Shown piece by piece: positions 1 to 12,396 of a stretch of 64,000 nt of DNA (position 1 is its first letter; every line of letters begins with the position of its first letter). The stretch lies in NCBI GenBank assembly GCA_027559495.1, contig JAMXSV010000001.1:434001-498000 (forward strand). The letters are read 5' to 3'. The notes beneath the pieces were generated by a model. It ran no database searches. It worked only from the letters and a program-made list of their open reading frames with translations, and was not told the origin of the DNA. The stretch comes from Aurifilum marmelostoma. Taxonomy: Eukaryota; Ascomycota; Sordariomycetes; Diaporthales; Cryphonectriaceae. Both the position numbers and the translations under genes were made by a program.

Positions 1-3000
1 ATGGGTCTCTGGGGATTCTGACTTTTTCTTTCTTCTATTTCTTCATGGAGGAGACCTTGCTCGGTACCCGCCGAATCGACGGTCCACAAGGGGGGGCCCG
101 CTGGCTCTGCTACCATTTGTTGTCAGTGCAGATTTTGCGTCATCTCGCAAGGTAGGACGCCCGGCACTCCTCGGTAAATTCGGCTCTAGGACAAAGGACA
201 AAAGAAAGGAACAAGAAAAAATTCCACCTTCTTCAGTGTCTGGCCCACTCATAGAATGAACAAGGGCCAGGCCGCTATGCGAGTTGAGAGGGATCCACAG
301 GCTGACCATTATCATCCGAGAGTCGTTGTCTGCTTTCTCAAATTTTCCTTCCCTCTCCCCCACCTGCATGTTCCAACTCATGCCGGTTCTAGGATCATCA
401 GAAAGAGAAAGGAAATGACCCGGTCTTGATCGTTAGCATCGGGTATGTCGTGGCGTATTCATCGCGATAAAGCCGTCAAGTTGCATTGGCGCGCCACAGT
501 GGCATAGCAGCTGGATAGATGGCACCAAAGTGCTCTTCAACCCCTCCTTTACAGATAGGATGGTGTCGGTCCGTCGAAGCTTAGACAGTCGGGTGGAAGG
601 TGTGTGTCCATGTATGAGCTGAGATTGGTTCGTATCGCAAGCCGCTCAAACTTTACAAGATTGTGTGACACCCTTGATGAAGACAAGCACGAACCCTGGG
701 GCTAAATCACTGGTGACTTTGCTAAACCTCGGATGAACATGAGGGCCGGATGATGGTGTTGAGGTTTCGGTCACTAGAGTATCCCTTCTGAGAATGCCGA
801 ACGAGGGCTATCCTGTGCTGTGGTCGTAGAGGTGAGGGCCATGAGGCGAGACTGTATATCGATATTCGAGCCGTAGTGCCGCCTACCAGTCATTGCCATT
901 GCCGATAGTCACGATGGAGCAAATTCGACGTGGATATTTCCAAAATAGAAAGGAAAACGAGAGGGAAAAAAGGGTAGACAAGAGTAGCACATACTGACAG
1001 AGGTCCTGGGGACATTTATATACATCACATCTTCCCAGCCACCCAAAAGTTGAGGCAAGAATCCCAATGTTATTCCAATGTTTACCAATCCTCCCCACAC
1101 AAAACGCGACCCCACGGCCACTCTTCTTCGTGCCCTACCAGTCCACCAACATTCCGCTTCGGCCAACAACTCATCTATAGGGTCTATAACAGCCTTCTAT
1201 CCATCCCTCCATTTTAGGATCGCCGCGAAAGTCACACTGCCAGCCGCACAATGAAAACATATCTGCGCCCACACACGACATGAGGTCCTGACGCGCGCGA
1301 CGCGTTGTTGCTTTTCCCGACGCGTCCCTTGGCGCTGACGCCATTGGTAGAGAAGGGCTATCATCCCTGCTCGGTAGTTTTCCCCTCCAACCCTAACCCT
1401 ATAGGCACCATCATCTGAAATCCACGCCTGCAGCCGGCGTTCCTTACATCTTTGACTGTCTCCAGAAGCAAATGGATGACGAGGGAGAGGAAAACCGTCT
1501 AACACACACACTCTCACAGCACAAATAATGATACCGTTGGACATGCCATGCTCGTGGTAGCCCTGCATCTTGTGCAACTAATGCAAGGAAAATCCCATCG
1601 GATAGGATCTCCCAGCCAGACCCCCTTACTTGCACCAGGCTGATCTAATCCTCCTGGCAACATTTTGCTCCGACTGACTGCAGCCAGCAGCAGACAGACC
1701 GTCTTCTCTACTATACTAGTACTCAGAATTATGGATCTATATATGCATGTAACCAAGCAAGCAGAACTTCCCAGGAGCTCCATGCTGTGTTCAGGGCGGA
1801 CGGGCACTGATCCGGGCCTCATCACCAAACTCTGGCGGAAACATTTTTCGTTAGGACCTTCCCGCTCCTTCTGTGGGTCCAACCTGTGCTGTGTATTTAT
1901 AGTCAATGGGCTGTTTATCCTGCCCGTGCACTATACCTACACCAGTGAGAGCGAGCGGGGCTAGGAGCGCAAAGTCCTGACTGGCCCTGGCCGGGCCTCA
2001 CTAGATGACGGCCTGGTGGGCAGGAGGATTCAGGATGGGCATGTAGGTACTGCGATCCCCGAGGGCGCCGCGTTCTCCTGGCAGTGGATGTTTGCTGGCT
2101 TGCGCTGGGAAAGGGTAAGGAAGTCATTAAAGAGCTGGGATCAGACGCGGAAAGCCGGTGCCGGTGGGCGGGCATGGTCTTCGAGATTTGTCGGGACCCC
2201 TTATATGCGTTCTCTCGAGATGTAGCCTGATGGCTGTCAGTGTTTGCTTGCTAGGCTTCCTTCAGAGGTGAAATGGAGCCCCCCAGGGGGTCGGACTCGG
2301 GCTCGTGACCTCAAGCTGTCGGTCGAGTGAGGGAGACCCTCGTGCGGCACAACCTTGGAAGAGCAGGGGACCCCAGAGAGCGCGACCTAGTTTCTTACAG
2401 GCGCGCGTTGACGACTTCAGTAAATTTTAAAAAGCTATTGTGGCGTTGGCGATACTCAACTTGGCTATGATGTATCTAGCTCTGAGGAAGACTATATACG
2501 CATTACCTCCCTGGTTATGGACTCTCTGGCCCAGCCTTCGGACAAAACTCATTGAAGCAAGGAGTGTGTGATCGATGTTGCCGATCAGGCGTATCTTGTT
2601 CAGTGTGCATGACCCTAGATTGGATCAATACCTGGCTTGTAGCATTCTCGTTGATTAGGCTTTCAAATTCATGCCTTGGCCGGCGGTATCACGTTCACTC
2701 GATCTCGAAATGGGGCAAGAATACCAAGATTTCCCATCTTCAAGCAGACGTGCGGGGCTTCAGATGCTTCATTGAGTGGTTGACGACGTCGTAATATTTT
2801 TGAGATGTTTCTGCCGTCAGAATTATGCATTACTGTTGATGCCTGTTCTATGGCAGTATCAAACCCACTTGTGACAGTAAGGTTAATTGATGTGATTTAC
2901 TATCAAGTCGGGATCCGAGGCATTACTTGAGATCTTTCCTACCTGAACACGCATTCATAGTCTCAATACAGGATGCCACAGGACACGGATTGTTTGGGAT

Positions 3001-4978
3001 GCAGAACTACTAATACCAATCCACAAGTCAAAGGGCATGGACCTATCAATTGACCCATCTTCTATCACGAGATGCTCGTCACCCTTGATCTCTACATGAT
3101 CCGAAACCGTTATGTTTAATCAGGAAGAAGCCAGCATAACTTTCTATGATATCTTAATAACATATCATATGCCGTTGTTCCTTATATGGTGCCTTTCTCA
3201 ACTGATGGGCGAATACGACCTGAGCCTCGATATCAAAGGAACACTTAATCCATTGCCACCCCAAAGCGCCGAGTAGCTGGCACCAATCATGTGAGCGACT
3301 AATCTAAGTTGACAAATTAACGTAGTGGCTTTCAAAATTTGTCTGGTCTTGTGTGTGAAGCTCAGTCGAGGATTCGGTCTTGTTCAGATTGCTAGTCAAA
3401 GTTCGGGGCAACAGTCTCCTCAAGGTCTCCTCAACGACTTCCGCTTATGGTAAAAGAGAAATCATAGCCATCTCACTAGCACCAAGTTGTATAGCCTTGG
3501 AATTCTGTGCTAGTTTAAGCGGGCCAGCCTTGCCGACTCTCGTTGTGGTCAAGCTTCAGTCAAAGGCAGATAGCGCAGAGGTTAAAGTCTGTTCATTTGG
3601 GAGTCTTTGCCCAACCCAGTCATAGTCTCTCGACCGAACGTTAACGTGGTTTCTAAAGTAGAACTCGTTGCTGTACTAATTAGGGTCACTGCCGACCGAT
3701 CGTTGCCTCGTGGCTGGAAACGGGCAGGTGTAGCATCAAACTGTAAATCTCTGAAGGCTGCTACTTGGGTATTGACATGTCTTTGGCATTATCGGGGGGG
3801 GGTCTCTTTTTTATCAAAAGAAAACATTCTTGTGAGTAGAGCAATCTTCTCAGCATGTCAAAGGCGAGAACTATTACTCATCACTATTACGCTTTCATAC
3901 CTGCATGAATCGCTTCTCTCTATCTCCATACCTCAATGTGTCTCTTTGCTTGCTTTCTTCCTCTGCTGTCCCCCTTGGACCCTTCATCGTGGATTCGATG
4001 TCGAGTTGAGGAAGGTGTCAGAGCTTTCACATCATCACCATCCTGTCTTCGAGATACCACGGCAGGGCCAAGTGTCTTGCCAACCCGCTTATGATCTAGT
4101 GAAGCCAAGTCAGAAGAAAAAAAAACGTGCTCATGGGAACACCAGGCCGTTTGCGGTGCAACCATCTCAGAAACATTGCTTCGAGAAGACCGAAGGAACA
4201 GCCAGTCCTACCACCTCCGACTGATGAACCTAGACACCACGTGCTATCCCCGCGGAGGCCTGACACTGCTCGCTCGCTCGCCCCGGCGGAACGGCTTCCT
4301 CAGGATTGATCCTTTCCAACGTTACATGGCCCAAGAGCAGCGTGCGAGAGGTAACTAGGCCCTCACGTGTTTCTTTGTTGGCGGCCAATGGGCCCGTGTG
4401 GGCTGAGACACATGGGGGACCTGCCAGACCAGAACCGGAGTGTCGGGACGGGTTGACCCTGATTCACTCACTCTATTCATATGAGATTCCTGAACCGCGC
4501 CTCACTCTTCCTCTGGCGCCAGTCTCAGCCCATCTATCGCCTTGACCAGTTCTCGACTTGGAGCGTTCTAGCTAGAGATGTCCAGGCCTTCTTGGCGCTC
4601 AATTGCTGCTGTCTGAGGTCGGTGCATCGCCTGCCGAGTCAGAGTCAGCCTTGCCTTCGTTACAATATGGAATAGTGCCATCTGTCTTGAGAGAACGTCA
4701 CATGCGGTTTTGGAATCATGTTTCTGCTCCTTCAGCGAAAAAGTATATAATGAGGGCCAGGAGGCCTACTTTAGAGCTTTTAAGTCCCGACATCCATCAG
4801 GTCGTCCCCATCAAGCGCCACCGCGGTATTAATTACTGAGCACACTCTGATAGAAATTTACTTTTCTAAAAAGGTTCGACGTTAAACTTTAACCTTATCA
4901 AAAGACCAACTAGTATCTCTTCTTCCACCAATATAAAGCAAGGCCTCCCACAGCTAGAGTCGTCGACTTACACCCAAC
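1..4978. other. Intergenic region, no supported gene
   Basis: No frame here shows a recognisable domain, a sustained codon bias or a convincing exon chain. The longest frame (about 3607-4224, plus, 205 codons) has mixed composition and no family resemblance. The stretch could hold non-coding RNA or regulatory DNA, but nothing specific is visible. Confidence 0.5.
4932..4937 (+). promoter_or_regulatory. TATA-like box before the gene at 4979
   Basis: TATAAA lies 41 bases upstream of the ATG at 4979, preceded by a pyrimidine-rich stretch. The spacing would fit a TATA box with a very short 5' leader. This is positional inference only. Confidence 0.3.
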
Positions 4979-5786
4979 ATGTCCTCAATCGCCATGTCCG
5001 CCTTCCCCCCTTTGGCATTCGCAGGACCTTTCCCTAGCCTCCCCAGCGCCACACAGCCGTTCCGGCCAACCACGATCTCTACAGGCCCATCACGTTCTTC
5101 TTCTTCAGTCCCGAGGCCACCGAAGAGCAGCGAGGACAGCACAATGTGGCCCCCTCCGACGGGTCTGGTCCTCGCCCACCGAGGGTCTCAGGCCCGTGAA
5201 GAGCGATGGATTCGCTTCCTCGGTTGGCGATGAGGCCGCCCAGGGTTCTGAGATGTCTCGAGTGAGGTCGAGGGTCTTGAGGCTCAAGGATGGCGGTTCG
5301 CGGCTCTTTAGGAAGCTGGTGAGTTCTGGGAGCCCCTACTTGTGAAAACACTATGTCTTGTCATGATGGCTGATGATTGTGACAGAGCCTGTCTCGCAGG
5401 TCCAGTTCCGATAGCGTCGAGACTGTCGCTGGTGCCGAGTGTAAGCGCGAAAAGCATGTCTCGTTGTGAGTGTGTCTCCCAGAGTATGATAGTGTTTGTG
5501 ACTCGAGAGAGATCTTTTTGCTGACGAAATTTGGACTCAAAGCGCCGTGCTGCCTGAATCCCGAGGAACGCGCTGCGAAAAGCTGCAAGCAAGATGCGCA
5601 ACCCCAGATGCGACCCGGGAGGACGAGCGTGACGGGGACTCTGAGGAAGAAGATGGCCATGACGACGACGACGACAACAGCCCTATGTTATACCATCGCC
5701 GAAGAAGGATTGACTCCATCTTTGAGATGAGCGAGGAGTGCAGGAGGGCCAGCGAGTACTATGCTCTGTCTCTGATTTGGTTCTAA
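4979..5786 (+). CDS. Hypothetical protein, Ser/Pro-rich N-terminus and acidic C-terminus, three exons, two apparent indels
   Basis: I do not recognise the family. Proposed exons are 4979-5318, 5386-5465 and 5543-5786, with introns of 67 and 77 nt. Both donors are GTGAGT, and the second intron has a CTGAC branch point before a weak AAG acceptor. Exon phases agree from the end of exon 1 onward. Exon 1 as written changes frame twice: at the C5 run near 5150 and at the CCC near 5193, one base being missing each time. With those two bases counted, the gene is 222 codons including the stop. The predicted product has a Ser/Pro-rich start, a basic RSRVLRLKDGG-type middle, an Asp/Glu-rich stretch (DSEEEDGHDDDDD) and a short C-terminal helix-like segment. 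It could instead be a pseudogene or an over-read composite of frames. Confidence 0.4.
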
Positions 5787-8700
5787 GAAACGTATGTGCA
5801 GGACTGTTTGATCGCCACGAATTAATCACCGGCTTTGGCATGTGAGAACAGAAGCAGGAATAATAAATAGACACATTAATTACAAAACAGCGCATCCTGA
5901 ATGCCTTTCGTCGGATCCAAGGGGCAGAGGTCTATAGTGTGAAAGCCCATACATTTATTATATGGGATCCCATATTGACACGATGCTCAGTAAAGTACCT
6001 GATCCATTGCGAGCCTCGAACAACCGTCCCCTTGCCCTACCTTGTCCTTGCCATCGTTGACTAAACGCTACGGTATTCCTAGAGAGACGACCATACAACA
6101 AGTACATATAAACCCACCACAAACACCTCGTGAGATTTCTGGTAGATGGGGAGGGTATCCCGAAGGGGGGGGGTTGGAGATCCGAGAGACGATTCTGTGA
6201 GAAATCTCTGGCCAATACGACGGGGCTTTCTCAATAGGGTATCGAAGCAGGGAATTTTCTAGCGGAGAAGATGACTCTGATGAAGAAATGAGGACTTACA
6301 TTAATTCGCTAGAGAACGTATCTGCGCCGCCGCCGCCTGTGATGGTCCGACCGAGGATGCCGTAATGAAGCAGATGACTGAACTCATGCCGAAGACGAGA
6401 AGCGAAGTTGTAAAGATAGCCCTGGTAAGAAAGATGAATCATAGCTGCCTAAAGACTAGAGTTGTGGAAAACATGGCTGTCAGCCAGTGTAGAGGCCAAT
6501 TGTTCGTCAAGAAATCGACTCGACAATCAACTTGAGTGATGTTCTTCAGGAACTCACATATCCTCCAGGAAGTCACCAAGCAGAATGTAAACATATACTG
6601 TGGCAAATCTAAAATCCTTGGCCGATCTGGATTCTACGTACCCCCGAGGTCTGTCTGTTGAGTGGCCTATTTCCTCGCTTGGACTACTGCAGCGTTGCTG
6701 GGCGCTTTGAGGGCTTGTAGAAGAGGCGTTGTCTCCGTGTTTACCAATGATGCCGTCGCTGGCGATGAAGACCCAGTGGCTGAGATTCTTCCGAGAGAAC
6801 TCGGTCCATGGCAAGATGACACCGAGATGAAGGAGTGGTCTTGTAGCTCACCCTGAAGTATTGATCAGAGTAGTACCATGTATGCATAGGATGGAACCTC
6901 TCCGGCTTGAAGACGGCTCGGAGAGAGCCTAGTTATTCTCGCAGGCTGGCCTACATGCTGAATTGGGTGGTTTCCTTACTGACCTTGTGGACATTTATTC
7001 ATGTAGGAGAGATCCGTATATGCTCAATTGTGCAGAGGAGGGGTTCTGGCAATACTGGAGCAGAAATCACATGCGTTTTATAGGTCAATCGATCTTGATC
7101 AGCAACAGCCTTTCTTTCTAGTATGAATATTCACTATTAACTTATTTGTCTCTTCCACATTCCTGCCTTCTTTTCAATCTAAAATATAAGATAGGGATAA
7201 TGCAAGAGTAGCATCACCAGATGTCTTCAGCGCCTTTGCCTAATGAGCATGAGTTCCTAACCTTTTTCTAGTAATATTGCAGGAGTATTACTATATCTTC
7301 TATTGTTTTAATAAAGATGCAAGCCCTAACATCGTTTATACACCTGCATCTAAATAGTCTCAGTCGATCTCTAACACCGCATAAGAAACCTAGGCAAGAC
7401 GCAAGGAAATGCCTCTCGCATCACCGTTCTTATAGTATATAGCAAGGCGCAATGACCTTGGCCCTGTTATGTCTAACTTGACCAAAAAAGTACCTTCGCT
7501 CGTCCCAGCGGGCTTAAGTCTATATTCTGCATAAATTATCGGTTCCAGCCGGAAGCCTATCCGTGTCCTTTGTCCAAGTCTATCAACCGTGTTCACGCTG
7601 TAAACATTCAGGAGAGGGGCCGGCGCAGACACATATCCAGGCCCGCCATGGACAGCTGTCGTGGGCTGGCTGGTGCTCGGAGAGAGACGTGCAACCCCGA
7701 TGCAGTGGTAGAATGCACTATCCCATGAAATCATGGATGAATTCGTGGGAAATGCCCCAGTGAATGTATGGTGAATTTAGCGACAATCCACCCCTCACCA
7801 CTAAGGCTGTATCTAGTAGAGATACCCTCTGCTTGTTCCATAGTTGGGAGAGAAAGAGGGATATTCTTCTACGATATAATTATTTGCAATGCACCGCATA
7901 GCCAGGGCTGCCCGCCAGACTCGTTTCCTCTCCTTAACGAGGAAAACAACCCTAAACAAAGGCCAGACTTCTGGCGCAGAAGAGAAAATAGAGAAAGGGA
8001 GGAATGAGAGCCCCGGCTAGTAGCTTACGAAGCTACACTGCGACCAGAACTGTAGATATCATCCTTTGATGCGCTTATGAATACTGATAATGGTCAGTCA
8101 GTGACACACTTGAAGGGGCAAATCGGAAGCCCACTAGGATTACTCCCCGCTGCGTCCTCTAGACTACCAAGTCAGCACGTTGGTAAATGTCTGTCTCTTC
8201 TAAGCCAATTTCGAATTATTGCCTATGAGTCTAGAGGAAGTGCCGAGCGCTGGGAGAAAGCGAAATTGTAAGGGCATCAACCAGAGAACGGAAAAGAATG
8301 CAACGATCATCGCGCCCTCTCTCTTACAAAGTTCATCTCGGGGAACGCGCACTCTGGTCTCGTCGGAGGTTATTAAAATGACCGCTCTGCCACTGTCGTG
8401 CTCTCTGATCTCGACGCCTTCTTCTCCATGAAAGAGGGGGGAGTGGTCATCAAATTCATCGATTGGCTTGCGACCTTGACAGCAGCAAGTCTCCGAAATT
8501 GGGATGCATGCAAGGGAAGATCTGAAAGACCCAAACCGGCAAGGCATAGTAAGCTATGTACTATGCTACATGGTGTGCTCTGTATGTGTGTGTGTGTGTG
8601 TGTGCGTGTGCGCCTCACCCGAACCAGGGCGCAGCGGGCTGACCATCTCTTGACGGGACGCCCACATCGGCTCGGCCGTAGAACGGAAACGAGACAGCTC

Positions 8701-10660
8701 TGATGGATTTGTATGGGCGTAGCCGGGCGCACACACCAAATGTGTCATCCAAGCAGGGCCAAGGCAGCATTAACTTCTTTTATGGGACGACCCGACCACA
8801 GCCCGTCGGAACGTTCCGTTACCTCCTCACACCGTGTTGACACACACACACACACATACACACCTACCCACCGGGGCACACAGCAGCCATGCAGCTCGGC
8901 TGACCGAGACTCTTGTCCGAGCAAGCGAAAACCAAGCCAAGCCGTATTTGTGAAGTGACAATCCAACGGTAGGGCGGAAAGGCAGGAAGATGGTCAAGGT
9001 GGACATGGACCAGCGGGGGGTCGCCAGCCCGGCTTCGTCTTTCTCCTCTGTCTCCTTTCCCCACCAAGGGTCTTTGATCTTCAATGGATCAATGGTCAGC
9101 GACTATTTACTCTCGTGGTTACATGGTCACAGGTACGCATTGCGTCAAGAGGAGATATCTGACGGCACAGCCCGGACGTGCATGAATGCATACATGGCTC
9201 GATATCAATTAATATCGCTGGGGCCAGACCAGACCACCGCCCGGCGACGACACCGGCAGCAGCCGTGCAATTAGACGACGGTCTTCTCTCTTCTGTGTCA
9301 GCCCAACAAGGAGTTCTCGGATGAAGCAGAAGAAGGGAAGACAAGACAGGTCAAGAACGGGCGGGCAGCTATCCGGCTTGGTGCATCACACTCTTGAGAA
9401 ACTTGGCTGTGTCGATTTCCCTCCTGAGCATTTCACAAACACACACACACACAGACAAAGTGTATTGGAAACTGTCTGGAGTCCCGCTTGCGAGTCACCA
9501 TAAATAGGTAGGGGACTCATGCTAGCCCGCTACAGTCAAGATTCGCCCGTCGTAGCCGCGGCCCCTTGTCTCTCTTGGGTGTTTCAGATCTTTTCTTTCT
9601 TTTTTTCCCCCCTCTTCTCGCAAGCAGGCGGGTAGTTGCCACAAAGAGCAGGTCGAAACCCGTCCTCGGAATGATGGGCGGGTCCCCTGTCTTTGTTCCT
9701 TGGCACACACACACACAGACAGACACATATAGACTTCTTCTCACTAAGGGTTGTGCAAGGGCCATGGACGGCGAGCTTTCAGTACAGACAACGAGATGGC
9801 CGAGCAGAATGTCTCTTGCGTGCTCGACAATTTCGTTGCTAGTGCTGTCGCAAAGGGGCTCTTCCGGGAAATCCGAGGCCCACCAAGAAAGATCCCGCGG
9901 CACGAGGGAGGGAAAAAAAAAGAAAAGAGAGGAAAAAATGGGACGCTTATAGCAACAAGAGACAACTGGCAGGGCAATGAGTTTGTCTGACTGACTACAA
10001 TTGTACAGGATGGAGAGGACTACGCGTCGGCAATCTTGACAGACTGGGGGCCAAACCAGGGGGGGGTGGTTGTGTTTGAGAGAGAGAGAGAGAGAGAGGA
10101 ACAAAGAAGGGGGAGCAGACCGGGTTGTGGGTGTTCGTTCCTCTACCCTGGGCCACGACGGTCAAGGACGACGGTGAATGGTTCTCTGGCAGAGCCCCGG
10201 CCCCGTTTGAAGGTCGGGGGACCCGCAATTGTCATGTCACTATCCCAAGAGGCCGCGCGTCACCTTTCCACCCTAGAACAGGCATGGCAATCTGCAAGAA
10301 CGCCTCCTCCTGGCGCGGGTCTGGCCGTGGAGACCCTTTTTTTTTCCTTTTTTTTTTTCTTCTTTCTCTCTTTCCGTCTACTTTCTGGGCCGCACTTCAA
10401 CCCGTGCTGTCTGTCCATGCTGTTCCAACGTGTGTGCCACAACAAAGAAAAAAAAGGGACCAACGGGCAGGACATGGCTTCTGATTCGATGGGATGAGGC
10501 TGGATGGAGTCCTCTTTCCACACACACACACACACACTCTCTCTCTCTCTTTTGTCTCTCACACACAAATACACCCCTGAGGCGCCCAATGTAAAATCCC
10601 ACAAGGGGAAGCCCAGTCGCGAATCGTCCCGGGGATCAGATGCCCGATGGGATCTGCAGA

Positions 10661-10693
<33 letters not shown>

Positions 10694-11165
10694 CACACAC
10701 GTCTCGCACTTGGGCCGGGGGCCCTGTCGAATGGGCCTCTGCGGGCGAATGCTCTTCTTTACCTAGTCACATAGTTGTTCCGATCATGTCTTGTTGTGGC
10801 AACGCTGGTCTTGGGGCTGGCGTGTGCCGTTATCCAGTCGACGGCCATTGACCGGACAGGGGCCGAGAAGCTGGGGACTCTCACGATGGGGATTACGCAA
10901 CATTGTCCCCTCCACTGGTGTGACATTTTCCCACCCTGCTCTCTCTCTCTCTCTGTGTGTGTCTCTTTTCTCTCTTCCTTCTCTCTTCCCTACCCATGTG
11001 TATTTTCCCCGCCTGGCCAAGGGACGACTGGCTGAACTGCAGACAACCCTACCTACCCTTACCATCTCATCCCAACCCCATCGTCCCCCTCCTCCACCTC
11101 CAACACCACCTCCTCTACAGCCTTGCGCTCGAGCCGCCCGAGGATCCCTGACAGGGCTGTGTTTA

Positions 11166-11202
<37 letters not shown>

Positions 11203-11407
11203 TACACTCTCTTCCAAGACACCTGGCTGGCTTGCGCATGTGGCTTGGCTTGGCTTGACTTGTCCAGGAGAAGTTTTGTGTGTGTGTGTATACGTGTGTG
11301 TGTAGCAGTTCTTGACTACTTTGGCCTGGGAGGAGGGGTCTCTCGGCACATCTGATCCATGCTTGCCAGGGGGAGGTGTCAATACCTCTTCTGCCTCTGC
11401 CTCTGCC

Positions 11408-11438
<31 letters not shown>

Positions 11439-12396
11439 ACGACGACGACCGTCTGTTTATTCTCTCACCTCCTGGTCCTGGACTGAGCCGGGCTGGGCTG
11501 AAGTGAACCCAACATTCTGGCTCGAGTGTGTGTACTTGTACATACACATGCACACTACTTATCCTGTCCCTGTCCTGCACATCGTCACCTTATCATCCTT
11601 TGTTGTTGTATACCCACCCCCTCCACCCCTTCCCTCTCCTCCTCCTGCTCTTTGCGACAATCTTCACCTGTTCGTTGTGATCGACACTCGAACCTTGCAT
11701 GGCTTGCTGCAGTGTCACAAGCCAGAGAGAAAGCAAAGTCCACACTACCCGTGCAGCCCAATTAATCTTTTTTTTTCTCTTTTCTTTCTTTCTTCTTATT
11801 ATTACACATTTATTCTGGACAGGCTGCTTCGCCCCATCCTGGCCGAGTTTCGCCTCCTTCGTGGACCAGTCCCTTACGTATAGGCACACGCAGCCCGTAC
11901 CCACATCGAACCGAGTAGTCCCGCCTTTCAAGGTTACTACTACTCGTCCTCGTCCTCGTCCTCGTCCTCCTCCTCCTCCTTCTCACTTTTGATTGACCTA
12001 CAGTACACAAACTACATAGTGTACGTGCGTGGGGATGATTGGTCTAATATCATAGCCAACTGGAGGATCGCCTTTCTTCCTTCCTTCCTCTTCTCTTGGT
12101 CTCCCCCCCCCCCCTTTTTTTTCTTTCTTTCCCTTTCTTCTTCTTATTTTCTTTCCCCGGCCTTCACACATCCACATCTTACGTACATGGTTTGTGGATT
12201 CGTGGACGAGGACTCATGAGACCACATCCCAGGGGGGAGGATACGAGATAGGAAGACCATCACCCATCACCACGACCACCACCCACCATCACCTCCAGCT
12301 CAGGTCAGACTGGGAGAGAAACCGAAGACAAAAAAAAAACCCACCCTCCTCCTCCTCCTCCTCCTCCCGCTTCTCGACCGACAGCAGCATCACATC
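5787..12396. other. Long intergenic region rich in microsatellites
   Basis: No supported gene lies in this 6.6 kb. Open frames of up to 195 codons occur (for example minus strand 9517-10104), but they run through dinucleotide repeats and homopolymers and have no domain. The stretch from about 11.9 to 12.4 kb is CT-rich and probably holds the promoter and leader of the aspartyl protease at 12397. Confidence 0.5.
8585..12366. repeat. Cluster of simple sequence repeats
   Basis: At least ten microsatellites lie within 3.8 kb. They are GT near 8585-8611, AC near 8840-8862, 9436-9454 and 9703-9718, GA at about 10078-10099, AC followed by CT near 10519-10550, AC at 10661-10686, CT then GT near 10940-10966, GT then GA near 11167-11202, GT near 11277-11303, TGCCTC/TGC/GAC at about 11389-11450, TCGTCC/TCC near 11942-11982 and TCC near 12345-12366. 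They sit upstream of the aspartyl protease gene. Boundaries are approximate. Confidence 0.8.

Noticed and set aside
3607..4224. 205-codon plus-strand frame
   Set aside because: No domain, mixed composition, no intron or homologue-like pattern, and overlapped by other random frames.
7390..7734. 114-codon minus-strand frame with a fairly protein-like composition
   Set aside because: No recognisable family, no supporting exon or promoter signal. Length is within chance for this region, though it is the best of the unsupported small frames.
9517..10104. 195-codon minus-strand frame
   Set aside because: It runs through CT, GT and homopolymer repeats, which keep frames open by composition alone.
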